Notes: generated by a model not told the origin, from the sequence alone. 33,567 bases of DNA from an uncultured Candidatus Melainabacteria bacterium (GCA_949741915.1 CATJOM010000036.1:1-33567); one strand, 5' to 3'. Counted from the stretch's first letter, positions 1 through 8,071 are shown. A program made the numbers and translations.

Positions 1-217
1 CAGTTTTATCTCTTTTAAAATCAATAACACGGTATTGTCTTTTGTGACCTCCGCCTATATGCCTTGTTGTTATTCTACCAGTGTTGTTTCTGCCACCAGT
101 TTTATTTAATGGTTTTAATAATGTTTTCTCTGGTTTATCAGTAGTAATTTCTGAAAAATCAGGTCTTGTCATGCCTCTTTGTCCCGGAGACGTCGGATTA
201 ATTTTACGAGTTGCCAT
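1..217 (-). CDS. rplB: 50S ribosomal protein L2, N-terminal part (cut by window edge)
   Basis: The first 72 residues of L2 read on the minus strand; the rest lies beyond position 1. The start [15 protein letters not shown] and the later stretch [19 protein letters not shown] are typical of the L2 N-terminal RNA-binding region. L2 binds 23S rRNA near the peptidyl transferase centre. The start at 217 is supported by AGGAG about 10 bases upstream. It follows rplW by 5 bases, the normal S10-operon order (L23 then L2). Confidence 0.97.
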   Translation of the reverse strand, partial: MATRKINPTSPGQRGMTRPDFSEITTDKPEKTLLKPLNKTGGRNNTGRITTRHIGGGHKRQYRVIDFKRDKT

Positions 218-222
218 TTTTG

Positions 223-531
223 TTATACTCCTGTTAGTTCTTCAATAGGATCGCCCTCGATAGTAACGATGGCTTTCTTCCCTGATTGTGTTCTGCCAAA
301 TTTCATGCCGAGCCTCTTCTGATGCGATGGCATATATACAGTTCTAACCTTCTTTACTTTGCGATTAGGATAAGCTAATTCAATTGCCTGAGCAATTTCA
401 ACTTTTGAAGCATCCTTGTTAACTTCAAAAGTATATTGGCCGATTTGAACAGCCATCATAGATTTTTCGCTAATTAAAGGTTTTTTAATAATATCATATA
501 ATTTTTCTTTGTTGGTTCTAGTTTTAGCCAT
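223..531 (-). CDS. rplW: 50S ribosomal protein L23
   Basis: A 102-residue protein of the usual L23 length. It contains the family pattern KPLISEKSM near the N-terminus, then [19 protein letters not shown] and a basic loop around VKKVRTV. L23 sits at the polypeptide exit tunnel and docks trigger factor and SRP. Its ATG overlaps the rplD stop by one base (TAATG), so translation is probably coupled. It is part of the S10 operon, minus strand. Confidence 0.97.
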   Translation of the reverse strand: MAKTRTNKEKLYDIIKKPLISEKSMMAVQIGQYTFEVNKDASKVEIAQAIELAYPNRKVKKVRTVYMPSHQKRLGMKFGRTQSGKKAIVTIEGDPIEELTGV

Positions 532-1166
532 TATTTCGCCAACCTTTCAGTTATTTCATTAATTGCATTCTCAGTCGCAACAATCGAATCGGCTTCAATT
601 AAATCTTTAACATTTAAATTTGAAGGATATAAGAGCTTAACAGAAGCAATATTTCTTGCAGACTTTTCAAGATTTTTATTTTCTTCAGCCTTAAGATCAG
701 CTACAATTAACACTTTACCTTCAGCTTTGATGTCTTTTAGAATATTTGCAACAGCCTTTGTCTTTATGCTGTCTAATTCTGAAAAATCTTTTACAACAGT
801 GATTGCCTCTATTTTAGCTGAAAGAGCACTTCTCAATGCAAGCTTTCTAACCTTCTGCGGAAGATTTGTAGCATAATCTCTAGGTTTAGGCCCAAAAGAT
901 ACACCACCACCTGCAAATAAGGGGCTTCTTATGGAACCAGCACGTGCTCTGCCTGTTCCTTTTTGCTTCCACGGTTTCCTTCCACCGCCAGATACCTCAG
1001 CTCTAGTTTTAGTATTATGAGAGCCTTGTCTTGCATTGTTTAATTGTCTCTTTAGTGCAAGATGCATAACATGGATATTTGGTTCAACACCAAAAATATT
1101 GTCATCCAGGTTAAGTTCACCAAGCTCGCTACCCTTTGTATTTAATAATTTAACTGTCTGTGTCAT
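531..1166 (-). CDS. rplD: 50S ribosomal protein L4
   Basis: L4 of 211 residues from the start chosen here. The conserved loop GGGRKPWKQKGTGRARAG (after about residue 60) and SPLFAGGGVSFGPKPRDY are unmistakable. An upstream in-frame ATG at 1187 would add seven residues (MELEVQE) and overlap rplC, but the ATG at 1166 has GAGG eight bases upstream and begins MTQTVKLL, so I prefer it. L4 lines the exit tunnel. In E. coli it also represses its own S10 operon; whether that holds here is unknown. Confidence 0.95.
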   Translation of the reverse strand: MTQTVKLLNTKGSELGELNLDDNIFGVEPNIHVMHLALKRQLNNARQGSHNTKTRAEVSGGGRKPWKQKGTGRARAGSIRSPLFAGGGVSFGPKPRDYATNLPQKVRKLALRSALSAKIEAITVVKDFSELDSIKTKAVANILKDIKAEGKVLIVADLKAEENKNLEKSARNIASVKLLYPSNLNVKDLIEADSIVATENAINEITERLAK

Positions 1167-1177
1167 TTCTTGTACCT

Positions 1178-1813
1178 CTAATTCCATTTTGTTCTTGAAG
1201 GTCTAATTGTAACCAATTTACCTTCAGGACCCGGAACTGAGCCCTTAACTAATAACAAATTTTTGTCGCTTACAATTTTTACAACACTTAATTTGGAAAC
1301 TGTAACTTTTTCATTACCCATGTTTCCTGCCATTCTTTTGCCTTTTAATACACGGCCTGGTGTTGTACCAGCACCTATAGAACCGGGTTCTCTATGATTT
1401 TTAGAACCATGGCCCATAGGACCTCTTCCAAAGTTGTGTCTTTTAACTGTACCCTGAAAACCTTTACCAATTGATTTTCCTGATACATCAACTTTTGATA
1501 TTTCATTTAAAACACTTACATCAATTTTCTGGCCTACTTGATATTCAGAAGGATTATCTACTCTGAATTCCTGTAAATGTCTAAAATTTTCTAAATTATT
1601 TTTCTTAAAGTGACCAATTTGTGCTTTAGTTAAATGTTTTTCCTTTGCAGGAATAACACCAACCTGAATAGCATTATAGCCGTCAGTCTCTACTGTTTTC
1701 ACTTGTGTAACGGTTAGAGGGTCAACTTTAATCACGGTAACAGGGATACACAAACCTTCTTCGTTGTATACCTGTGTCATTCCGAGTTTTTCTCCAATAA
1801 CACCTAATGTCAT
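1178..1813 (-). CDS. rplC: 50S ribosomal protein L3
   Basis: A 211-residue L3. It opens with GVIGEKLGMTQVY and carries the long-loop signature GKGFQGTVKRHNFGRGPMGHGSKNHREPGSIGAGTTPGRVLKGKRMAGNMG (described here by its key parts GHGSKNHR and PGRVLKGKRMAG), which approaches the peptidyl transferase centre. AAAGGT lies nine bases upstream of the start. It is separated from rpsJ by 178 bases, an unusually wide gap for this operon. Confidence 0.97.
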   Translation of the reverse strand: MTLGVIGEKLGMTQVYNEEGLCIPVTVIKVDPLTVTQVKTVETDGYNAIQVGVIPAKEKHLTKAQIGHFKKNNLENFRHLQEFRVDNPSEYQVGQKIDVSVLNEISKVDVSGKSIGKGFQGTVKRHNFGRGPMGHGSKNHREPGSIGAGTTPGRVLKGKRMAGNMGNEKVTVSKLSVVKIVSDKNLLLVKGSVPGPEGKLVTIRPSRTKWN

Positions 1814-1991
1814 TCGATTTTTACCTTTCTGTTGTGAGAGCTATTTTTTAACTCTTATTTTGTTTCTACATTTTAGCTTTGTTTGTTTGCCATCTTTACA
1901 GGCAGCCCCGACAATTTATCCGGCCAAACTCTGCTTTTTCATAGTTCACATTACTTATGAAATTGTCAATGTAAATCTTTACAAAGATATC

Positions 1992-2312
1992 TTATAGTTT
2001 AACTTCAATATCAACACCAGCTGGCAAATCCATTCTTGAAAGCTCTTCTGTGGTTTGCTGTGTAGGATCATAGATATCTATAACTCTTTTATGCGTTCTC
2101 ATTTCAAAATGCTCGCGTGATTTTTTATCAACGTGCGGTGATCTTAAAACGCAATAAACTCTGCGTCTTGTAGGAAGAGGTATGGGGCCGGAAACTGATG
2201 CGCCGGTTCTCTTTGCTGTTTCTACAATTTTAACTGCAGATGTATCAATAAGCTTGTGGTCATAAGCTTTTAAGCATACTCTGATTCTGGGTCTCTTATT
2301 TTTACTGTCCAT
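1992..2312 (-). CDS. rpsJ: 30S ribosomal protein S10 (NusE)
   Basis: A 106-residue S10, first gene of the S10 operon on the minus strand. The sequence has the family core [20 protein letters not shown], then [20 protein letters not shown] and [18 protein letters not shown]10 is in the 30S head and doubles as the antitermination factor NusE. The protein starts [13 protein letters not shown] 39-base imperfect palindrome lies about 30 bases upstream in its leader. Confidence 0.97.
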   Translation of the reverse strand: MDSKNKRPRIRVCLKAYDHKLIDTSAVKIVETAKRTGASVSGPIPLPTRRRVYCVLRSPHVDKKSREHFEMRTHKRVIDIYDPTQQTTEELSRMDLPAGVDIEVKL

Positions 2313-2341
2313 TTTGTCTTGTTCCAGTTCTTTTATTAGTC

Positions 2342-2380
2342 ACATTAATCACCCGGTAATACGCCGGTATGATTAAATGT
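2342..2380 (-). promoter_or_regulatory. Hairpin in the rpsJ (S10 operon) leader
   Basis: The segment is an imperfect inverted repeat. TTAATCA at 2345-2351 pairs with TGATTAA at 2370-2376, and inside it CCGG at 2353-2356 pairs with CCGG at 2364-2367 around a seven-base loop. The outer ACATT/AATGT bases extend the stem. It lies in the transcribed leader, about 30 bases before the S10 start. It may be an autoregulatory ribosomal-protein leader element or simply the terminator of an upstream transcript; there is no T tract on the minus strand. Confidence 0.5.
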
Positions 2381-2529
2381 AATATAAACAAATTTTATCG
2401 TCAACACCTAAATTAGAATTACATATCAAACTTTGTTACAAAAGTTAAAATTTAATAAATTCATCTGAGATTTCATCTTACAACATTCTGTTGATTTAAA
2501 AATACTGTTCTTTTGTGTAAAATAACAGT

Positions 2530-2901
2530 ATGCTAAAAATATTTGCAATATTTATAGGTGGAGGCCTTGGTGCCTCTTTAAGATGGTTTTTTGGAGAATA
2601 TTTCTTCAAAATTGCAAAAACGTTCCCTTTTTCCACATTGTTTGTAAATATTTTAGGAAGCTTTATTTTAGGATTTTTAGCGTACTATTTTGCGAATAGA
2701 ATATATATAAGCAACGAACTGAAATTATTATTAACAACAGGATTTTGCGGGGGTGTAACTACATTTTCAACATTTGCATATGAAAATTATTCGATGTTTG
2801 AAAATGGGGAAATTACAAAAAGTCTGTCTTATATATTTTTAAGCATCGTTTTATCTCTTGTTGGAATTTTTGCGGGGGTGTATCTTGCAAAACAATGTTA
2901 A
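2530..2901 (+). CDS. crcB: Fluoride ion channel CrcB/Fluc
   Basis: A 123-residue, four-helix membrane protein of normal family length. The signatures are GGGLGASLRWFFGEYF at the N-terminus, NILGSFILGFL in helix 2, and TTGFCGGVTTFSTFAYEN in helix 3, which holds the conserved Gly-Thr-Ser/Phe region of the pore. CrcB exports fluoride as a dual-topology dimer in the inner membrane. I found no fluoride riboswitch in the 150 bases upstream. It is the first gene of an operon; its end overlaps the next gene. Confidence 0.93.
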   Translation: MLKIFAIFIGGGLGASLRWFFGEYFFKIAKTFPFSTLFVNILGSFILGFLAYYFANRIYISNELKLLLTTGFCGGVTTFSTFAYENYSMFENGEITKSLSYIFLSIVLSLVGIFAGVYLAKQC

Positions 2902-3826
2902 CATTAGCAAACCCAAAATATTATTCCTTGGGATGCCTGATATGGCTGTTGTCTGTCTAAATAAACTCATAAGTTTAAACATGGATATAGCTGCTGTGGT
3001 TTTGCCAGATAAGACTAATGTTTCACGCGAAAGCATTGCAAATATTGCAAAAAAAGCAAATATAAATATTATTGAATACCAAAACACTCCGAATGAGCCC
3101 GAGTTTATAAATAAAGTCAAAGAATTAAACTGTGACATTGGAGTTATCTGCTCTCTTAATCATAAGTTATGCAAAGAACTGCTTGAATCTACAAGGGATG
3201 GTTTTATAAACTGCCATCCATCGCTTTTACCAAAATATAGAGGTGCAAACCCCTATTTTCATATAATCAACAATGGCGAAAAAGCCTCAGGCATAACTCT
3301 TCACTTTGCAGATGAAAGCTTTGATACAGGAAATATAATTATACAAGAAAACTTTCCCCTTATGGAAAAAGAAACAATGGGAATGCTTTTTTCAAGAACA
3401 AACTTTATGACTGCAGACTTGCTTGCAAAAACACTCTTAAGGTATCAAAGAGAAGGCGAAATCCAGTCCTGGCCACAGGGAGAGGGCGAATACCCAACAG
3501 CGCCTGGTTTAAAAGGAGACTTATTTATCAATTGGAATGACAGCATAATAAAAACAGAAAGATTAATAAGAGCCTCAAACCCGTTCTTTAACGTCCTTAC
3601 AAATTTCAGAGGCGGGTACATAAGAATCGTTACTGGTGATTACAAAATCGAAAAACACAATAAAACCCCAGGCGAAATTACAAAAGCAACCAAAGATATG
3701 TTAAAAATTGCAGCTAAAGATGGTTTCTACATGCCAAATGTAATACAGGCTGGAACCTGGGGTATATATTCAATAAAAGAATTTATAGAAAAATTCAATC
3801 CACGTGAAAAAGAACTTTTAAGGTAA
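2885..3826 (+). CDS. Formyltransferase, methionyl-tRNA formyltransferase-like
   Basis: A two-domain protein of about 313 residues. The catalytic N-terminal domain begins PKILFLGMPDMAV and contains INCHPSLLPKYRGANP (Asn and His of the catalytic site) and ESFDTGNII (the Asp). The C-terminal part, IRASNPFFNVLTNFRGGYIRI onward, looks like the FMT_C domain. No ATG precedes the core. A TTG at 2885 has GGGGG six bases upstream and is the best start; it overlaps crcB by 17 bases. It could be the Fmt that formylates initiator Met-tRNA, or a sugar/amino N-formyltransferase: the stretch YRGANPYFHIINNGEKASG is less Fmt-like than usual (AAPI expected). Confidence 0.75.
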   Translation: MQNNVNISKPKILFLGMPDMAVVCLNKLISLNMDIAAVVLPDKTNVSRESIANIAKKANINIIEYQNTPNEPEFINKVKELNCDIGVICSLNHKLCKELLESTRDGFINCHPSLLPKYRGANPYFHIINNGEKASGITLHFADESFDTGNIIIQENFPLMEKETMGMLFSRTNFMTADLLAKTLLRYQREGEIQSWPQGEGEYPTAPGLKGDLFINWNDSIIKTERLIRASNPFFNVLTNFRGGYIRIVTGDYKIEKHNKTPGEITKATKDMLKIAAKDGFYMPNVIQAGTWGIYSIKEFIEKFNPREKELLR

Positions 3827-3840
3827 AAAGGCAAATTAAT

Positions 3841-4659
3841 ATGGAAAAACTAAACTTTTTAACAGCTGGCATCCCGCTTAGGGCAAAAGATTACAAAACA
3901 GGCTTTGAAGCCCTGAATGCACTTGGCTTAAATGGATTGGAGCTTGAATTTGTCCATGGAGTCAGAATGAGTGATACTTCAAGAGAATTTATAAAAAACA
4001 ATAAAGAAGATTTCATATTAACAGCCCATGCGCCATTTTATATAAATCTAAATTCCAAAGAAGAAGAAAAGGTTCAGGCAAGTATCAATAGAATAATCGA
4101 AGCAGCAATGCTTGCAAATGAACTTGGCGGCTATTCTGTAACATACCATGCGGCATTCTATCTAAAGGAAGATAAAGATATTGTATTTAAAAAACTTATC
4201 AAAAGACACGAAAAAATATTTGACGCACTAAAAAAAGAAAATAATAATATATGGATAAGGCCTGAAACCACAGGCAAAGGTAGCCAATGGGGCGATATTG
4301 ACGAAATCATAGAGTTATCTAAAATCTTTCCTAATATGCTTCCCTGTGTTGATTTTTCACACATCCACGCAAGAACGGCAGGGAAATTTAATACATATGA
4401 TGAATTTTCATCTATATTTGAAAAAATAGGAAAAAATCTTGGCGATGTTGCACTCAATAACTTTCACGCCCACATTGCAGGCATAGAATATTCTGACAAA
4501 GGTGAAAAGAAGCATCTTAATCTAGAAGAAAGTGATTTCAATTATAAAGATTTATTAAAAGCCTTCAAAAATTTTAACATCAAAGGTGTAATTGTCTCAG
4601 AAAGCCCCAATATTGAAGAAGACTGCAAATTATTAAAAGATTATTACAATTCGCTTTGA
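3841..4659 (+). CDS. Endonuclease IV-like TIM-barrel protein (AP endonuclease family 2)
   Basis: A 272-residue TIM barrel. The likely metal ligands sit in family positions: LTAHAPFYIN (His), VTYHAAFY (His), IRPETTGKG (Glu), CVDFSHIHAR (Asp and two His), FHAHIAGIEY (His) and VSESPN (Glu). This set resembles zinc-dependent endonuclease IV, which cuts DNA at abasic sites, more than the sugar-phosphate isomerases of the same fold. It begins 14 bases after the formyltransferase, in the same operon. Endonuclease IV is usually about 280 residues, so the length fits. The exact substrate is not certain. Confidence 0.75.
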   Translation: MEKLNFLTAGIPLRAKDYKTGFEALNALGLNGLELEFVHGVRMSDTSREFIKNNKEDFILTAHAPFYINLNSKEEEKVQASINRIIEAAMLANELGGYSVTYHAAFYLKEDKDIVFKKLIKRHEKIFDALKKENNNIWIRPETTGKGSQWGDIDEIIELSKIFPNMLPCVDFSHIHARTAGKFNTYDEFSSIFEKIGKNLGDVALNNFHAHIAGIEYSDKGEKKHLNLEESDFNYKDLLKAFKNFNIKGVIVSESPNIEEDCKLLKDYYNSL

Positions 4660-4685
4660 TATTTGTTTAAAGATACCAAGATAAA

Positions 4686-4694
4686 TGGTATAAT
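4686..4694 (+). promoter_or_regulatory. Extended -10 promoter of the prepilin-like gene
   Basis: TGGTATAAT is a perfect -10 box (4689-4694) with the TGn extension. A weak -35-like TTTAAA lies 17 bases upstream. Transcription would start about 40 bases before the pilin-like gene. Confidence 0.55.
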
Positions 4695-4742
4695 AGAAAA
4701 TGTAAGGTTATATTTTATTTTTATAATTTTTAGAAGGATAGT

Positions 4743-5444
4743 ATGTTTATGAAAAGTTTTCAAGAAACATCCAAAAGAGGTGGTTTTACGATTGTTGAAA
4801 CCTTAATAGTGTTGACAACAATTGGAATTGTGGCTGCACTGGTTATACCTGGAATGGTAACAAATACACAGAAACAAAGGCTTGTTGCAGCACTTCAAAA
4901 ATCAAATGCTGCATTAGCAAGTGTAGTATACCATGCACAAGCAAGAAATCTCAGAATGGAAGACTGGAACTATTCAGCTGATTCAGAAACGTTTGCAACC
5001 AGCTATATTATGCCTTTTGTAAATGCTGCTAAAAGTTGTGGTGCAGATGGGGATGACTGCTTTGCAAAAAAATACACATATAGAGACGGTTCCGATGCTG
5101 CATCAGCTATATCAGAAGACTATTACAAGGCAACTCTTTCTGATGGTTCCGCCATTGCAATAAAAAGTGGCGGGTGCACAGATTCAAACCCAAGCATTTG
5201 TGCTTCTTTCATAGTGGATACTAACGGTACTGATGGCCCGAATCAATGGGGCAAGGATGTTTTTGAATTTCAAATACTTGGAGGCCTACATGCTATTGTG
5301 CCTGAAGGAACATTTAGCAGCTACAACGCGGATACAAAAAGATGGGAGTTTAGCGAGCCTGAAAAAATAACTCAGGACTGTATCGCAAAAGGCACTTCCT
5401 GCGCAGCCAAAATTATAAGCGATGGTTGGGAAATAAATTATTAA
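4743..5444 (+). CDS. Type IV prepilin-like protein (N-terminal methylation motif)
   Basis: A 233-residue protein with a short basic leader, a prepilin peptidase site (SKRGG before FTIVETLIVL, with the conserved Glu at +5) and a hydrophobic helix to about residue 40. The rest is a soluble head with paired cysteines (SCGADGDDC, GGCTDSNPSIC, DCIAKGTSC), probably disulfides, so it acts outside the cytoplasm. It would be processed by PilD and join a type IV pilus or type II secretion-like filament. No pilus assembly gene lies nearby. AGAAGGA is 4 bases before the ATG at 4743 and 10 before a second ATG at 4749, so the start is uncertain by two codons. It is monocistronic, with its own promoter and terminator. 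Confidence 0.85.
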   Translation: MFMKSFQETSKRGGFTIVETLIVLTTIGIVAALVIPGMVTNTQKQRLVAALQKSNAALASVVYHAQARNLRMEDWNYSADSETFATSYIMPFVNAAKSCGADGDDCFAKKYTYRDGSDAASAISEDYYKATLSDGSAIAIKSGGCTDSNPSICASFIVDTNGTDGPNQWGKDVFEFQILGGLHAIVPEGTFSSYNADTKRWEFSEPEKITQDCIAKGTSCAAKIISDGWEINY

Positions 5445-5461
5445 AACAAATTAAACTGAAT

Positions 5462-5500
5462 AAAAGTGCTGCATCTTTAATTTATCAATGCAGCACTTTT
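5462..5500 (+). terminator. Rho-independent terminator after the prepilin-like gene
   Basis: A perfect 13-base stem, AAAAGTGCTGCAT at 5462-5474 and ATGCAGCACTTTT at 5488-5500, with a 13-base loop. The flanking A and T runs make it usable on both strands. Confidence 0.9.
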
Positions 5501-5560
5501 AATATTAAAATATTTATGCTATAAAGATTTTAACTAACATAAATTTTTAAGGAAACAACA

Positions 5561-5785
5561 ATGACAAACTTTTTCTTTATTCTGCAGATGATTTCAGGTG
5601 TGCTTCTTATGATTTTAGTACTACTGCATTCCCCAAAAGGCGATGGAATTGCTGCCATAGGCTCTGCAAGCCAATTATTTTCATCGCAAAAATCAGCAGA
5701 AAAAGGGCTTAATAAAGTAACCTATATTATAGGCGGCATATTCATTTTGTCTACATTAATTTTAGGATTTTTTATAAAGGGATAA
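5561..5785 (+). CDS. secG: Preprotein translocase subunit SecG
   Basis: A 74-residue protein with two membrane helices (about residues 3-22 and 52-71). Between them is the SecG core HSPKGDGIAAIGSASQLFSSQ, followed by EKGLNKVTYIIGGIF. SecG is the small subunit of SecYEG and assists SecA-driven export at the inner membrane. AAGGAAAC precedes the ATG. It stands alone, with a terminator 60 bases upstream. Confidence 0.92.
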   Translation: MTNFFFILQMISGVLLMILVLLHSPKGDGIAAIGSASQLFSSQKSAEKGLNKVTYIIGGIFILSTLILGFFIKG

Positions 5786-5888
5786 TTACAAAAATACATC
5801 AGGCAAAGTTTTAATACCTTGACTTTGTATAAAATATTATTAAATATTTTATACTATGAAAAATATATTTTTGTATTTTATATCCATA

Positions 5889-6317
5889 ATGAATAATTGC
5901 AAAAAATGCCGTCACACCAAAGCATTATTGAATACAAATGAAGGTTACTGCCCTGATTGTGGTGAATATTTAAAAAAATATTACTATGTTTTAAGATGCA
6001 GCTGCTGCCTACACAAAAGAGAATCCGCACGAACCGTAATCGGAGCACACAATGACATTATACCAGTATCCAATTTTTGTCCTGTTTGCGGAGAAAAAGA
6101 ATTTTATATAGAAAAATATGAAAAGCTTAATCTGGTTGATATTAATTATGCAATCGAGGTAAAAGAAACCTTTGATATAACAAAATGCAATATATCAAAA
6201 ACAAGCGTGTGGGTTGAAATACCAGATAACACAGAAGACAATAGAAACAATACAGAGACAGACTTAATAGCTATACCTGTAAATGAAAATCACTTACTAA
6301 AAATAATTCAGGCATAA
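5889..6317 (+). CDS. Zinc-ribbon protein of unknown function
   Basis: About 142 residues from the ATG at 5889, which begins MNNCKKCRH; an upstream in-frame ATG at 5856 would add a short hydrophobic MKNIFLYFISI. Four cysteine knuckles are visible: CKKC, CPDC, CSCC and CPVC, consistent with two zinc ribbons in the first 80 residues. The remaining 60 residues are acidic with no motif I know. A TTGACT box at about 5819, with an A/T-rich -10 region, could be its promoter and would put the transcript start near 5856, which favours the inner start. No function can be given. Confidence 0.6.
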   Translation: MNNCKKCRHTKALLNTNEGYCPDCGEYLKKYYYVLRCSCCLHKRESARTVIGAHNDIIPVSNFCPVCGEKEFYIEKYEKLNLVDINYAIEVKETFDITKCNISKTSVWVEIPDNTEDNRNNTETDLIAIPVNENHLLKIIQA

Positions 6318-6510
6318 AAATAAAACAATTATTCTGCACAAAAAATTAATTCTTTTTTTCTTCATATAATGTGGTGTTATATACAAAAAAAATAAGCTAT
6401 TTACAACTTTAGACTTCACAAAAACCTACTTGAATGGTCATTTTTATACATATAACACAAAATGAAAAATATTTAACAAGCAAATATAAATTATATTATA
6501 ACCACCAACA

Positions 6511-6545
6511 TATATAGAGCGGCATATATAATACCACTCTATATA
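6511..6545. repeat. Inverted repeat between convergent genes
   Basis: TATATAGAG at 6511-6519 pairs with CTCTATATA at 6537-6545, extended by GG/CC across one mismatch. It lies in the 301-base gap (6318-6618) between two convergent genes and could end either transcript, though no clear T tract follows. The rest of the gap is very AT-rich and shows nothing else. Confidence 0.45.
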
Positions 6546-6618
6546 TCAAATAAAGCCTTTAAAACCTTATTGCTTCAAAAAACACAACAATTAAAAGATA
6601 CACAACTATAATGCATTC

Positions 6619-7269
6619 TTAAAGCCCATCGTCCTCAAACCCTGGAGACCTTGATGGTAATCCCTGATATCCAGCATTTGAAATCACTGACTTTCTAATG
6701 TATTTATTTGTATAGTTGCCCTTTACAAACATCTTTTTAATCGTATTTTCCCTATCAACAAGAACATGGCTTACCTCGGCAACTTCAGGATTATCATCAG
6801 TCAATTGTGTCCAAACGGCAGCTTCAAGGGTCCAACAATAAACTTCTTCATTAATGGAATTCAATTCATCCTGATGAATAGCCTCATGAGCTAGGACTGC
6901 AGCAAGTGCCTCCTTTGGCGCATTTTGGTGTTTAATATTTATAAAAATATGCAGCCTGCCTCTCTGTTTCCAGCCAAGAGCATCAAAATTCGCATAGGCT
7001 GGATTCAAAACAGAAAGATCCTTAAATTCTACCTTTATAGGTTTGCCTGACAAATTATCCCCTAAAATCGCCCGTCTTGAATAATCAGCAACTGTTCCTT
7101 TTAGTGTTTCTGCAGCCCGGATAAGCCTTATGTCCTTCGTTGAGCTCTTATACTGTTTCATAACAGCATCACTTACAGGTACTTCCACAATGGCATTTGC
7201 GCTTTGAACACAAAAAGCAAACACCAGCAATGTAAATAAATTCCTAAAATTCTTCCAAAAATGTTTCAA
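6619..7269 (-). CDS. Secreted zincin-like metallopeptidase candidate
   Basis: A 216-residue protein with a signal peptide: basic start, hydrophobic run to about residue 20, then a predicted cut after Ala-Asn-Ala at 26. The central motif is LAHEAIHQDE, an HExxH zinc site (His128, Glu129, His132), followed by NSINEEVYCWTLEA with candidate third ligands Glu141/142 or Glu149. This layout fits a gluzincin-like peptidase. The start is TTG, with AGGA seven bases upstream. Its substrate is unknown. The protein has one cysteine after the signal peptide, so no disulfide. It is transcribed alone, away from the small gene at 7456. Confidence 0.7.
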   Translation of the reverse strand: MKHFWKNFRNLFTLLVFAFCVQSANAIVEVPVSDAVMKQYKSSTKDIRLIRAAETLKGTVADYSRRAILGDNLSGKPIKVEFKDLSVLNPAYANFDALGWKQRGRLHIFINIKHQNAPKEALAAVLAHEAIHQDELNSINEEVYCWTLEAAVWTQLTDDNPEVAEVSHVLVDRENTIKKMFVKGNYTNKYIRKSVISNAGYQGLPSRSPGFEDDGL

Positions 7270-7455
7270 TAATCTATCCTCATCTTCCCAATATTTTATA
7301 CAAACATTATTACATACTTTTTTATTAAGAAAAGTTTATAAAAAAGAAAACACTATTTGTTAATTTTTGTTACAAAAACAAATACGGCTGACAAATTATT
7401 TTTTATGCGTTTTTTATATGCAAACACTTTTATAATTTATTTTGGGAGGAAAAAA

Positions 7456-7638
7456 ATGAAAATTGGAGCAAATGCATCTCAAACAGTACAAGAACAAAGA
7501 AAAACAAAATTGGTCAATAGTGCAATTGGCGGCGCAGCAGGTGTTGCAATAGGTCTTGGAACAGTTTATGCAACATCAAACATAGCGCACAGAATAGAAT
7601 TAAAAGATGAATTCAAGAGTGCAAAAAAAAGCAGTTAA
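7456..7638 (+). CDS. Small membrane protein, 5' part before a frame break
   Basis: A 60-residue ORF with a very good ribosome site (GGGAGGA, six bases before ATG). It begins MKIGANASQTVQEQRKTK and has one glycine/alanine-rich hydrophobic stretch, SAIGGAAGVAIGLGTVYA. It ends with SAKKSS just after a run of eight A at 7623-7630. In the +1 frame the reading continues as a second ORF to 7879. Dropping one A would join both into a 142-residue protein with two hydrophobic segments. I think this is the 5' half of one gene, either frameshifted or decoded by slippage. Function unknown. Confidence 0.65.
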   Translation: MKIGANASQTVQEQRKTKLVNSAIGGAAGVAIGLGTVYATSNIAHRIELKDEFKSAKKSS

Positions 7639-7879
7639 AGACGCAAAAAATAATAATATCGCAAAAGAAGGAATAAAAGAATTTAAAAAAGGATTGAAAG
7701 ACCTAAAATCAAAAGTTAGAAAAGATTCACTAAAAGCAGTAAAGCAAGCTGCCCTTCCAATATTAGTAACAGGTGCAACAATTATTGCAGCAAGAGATTT
7801 GATTATTCCTGCAGTAAAAGAATATCTTTCAAACAAAGAAACAACCAAAGCTGACAATAACGGCGAACAAAAACAGTAA
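7607..7879 (+). CDS. 3' part of the frame-broken small membrane protein
   Basis: This +1-frame ORF overlaps the previous one by 32 bases. After the A run it reads KAVKDAKNNNIAKEGIKEFKK, a lysine-rich helical linker, then a hydrophobic segment LPILVTGATIIAARDLIIPAV and a polar tail. The ATG at 7607 has no ribosome site, so independent starts look poor; expression by frameshift from the ORF at 7456 is more likely. It may also be the remnant of a gene broken by loss or gain of one A. It is followed by a bidirectional terminator. I do not recognise the family. Confidence 0.55.
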   Translation: MNSRVQKKAVKDAKNNNIAKEGIKEFKKGLKDLKSKVRKDSLKAVKQAALPILVTGATIIAARDLIIPAVKEYLSNKETTKADNNGEQKQ

Positions 7880-8001
7880 GCAAAAATGAGCCGTAATCTT
7901 TGTCAGAGCAACATTCTGAATTCAGGCAAAAATTTAACCAAAATCAAAAAACGCTCATAACTTTACCCGAGCTGTAAAATAGATAAATTATAGAATACAC
8001 A

Positions 8002-8033
8002 AAAAAGACAGTCATAAAGCAGACTGTCTTTTT
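8002..8033. terminator. Bidirectional terminator between convergent genes
   Basis: AAAAAGACAGTC (8002-8013) and GACTGTCTTTTT (8022-8033) form a perfect 12-base stem with an eight-base loop. It has A and T runs on both sides, so it serves the plus-strand small gene and hisS on the minus strand. Confidence 0.9.
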
Positions 8034-8071
8034 AAAAATTTAAACATAATAAAATCCCAGAAAAGCAAGTA

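Noticed and set aside
1764-1997. 77-residue plus-strand ORF opposite rplC and the rpsJ-rplC gap
   Set aside because: It is mostly the shadow of rplC, lacks a ribosome site, and the gap sequence has no coding character.
2381-2529. Fluoride riboswitch upstream of crcB
   Set aside because: None of the conserved riboswitch core could be found in the AT-rich upstream sequence.
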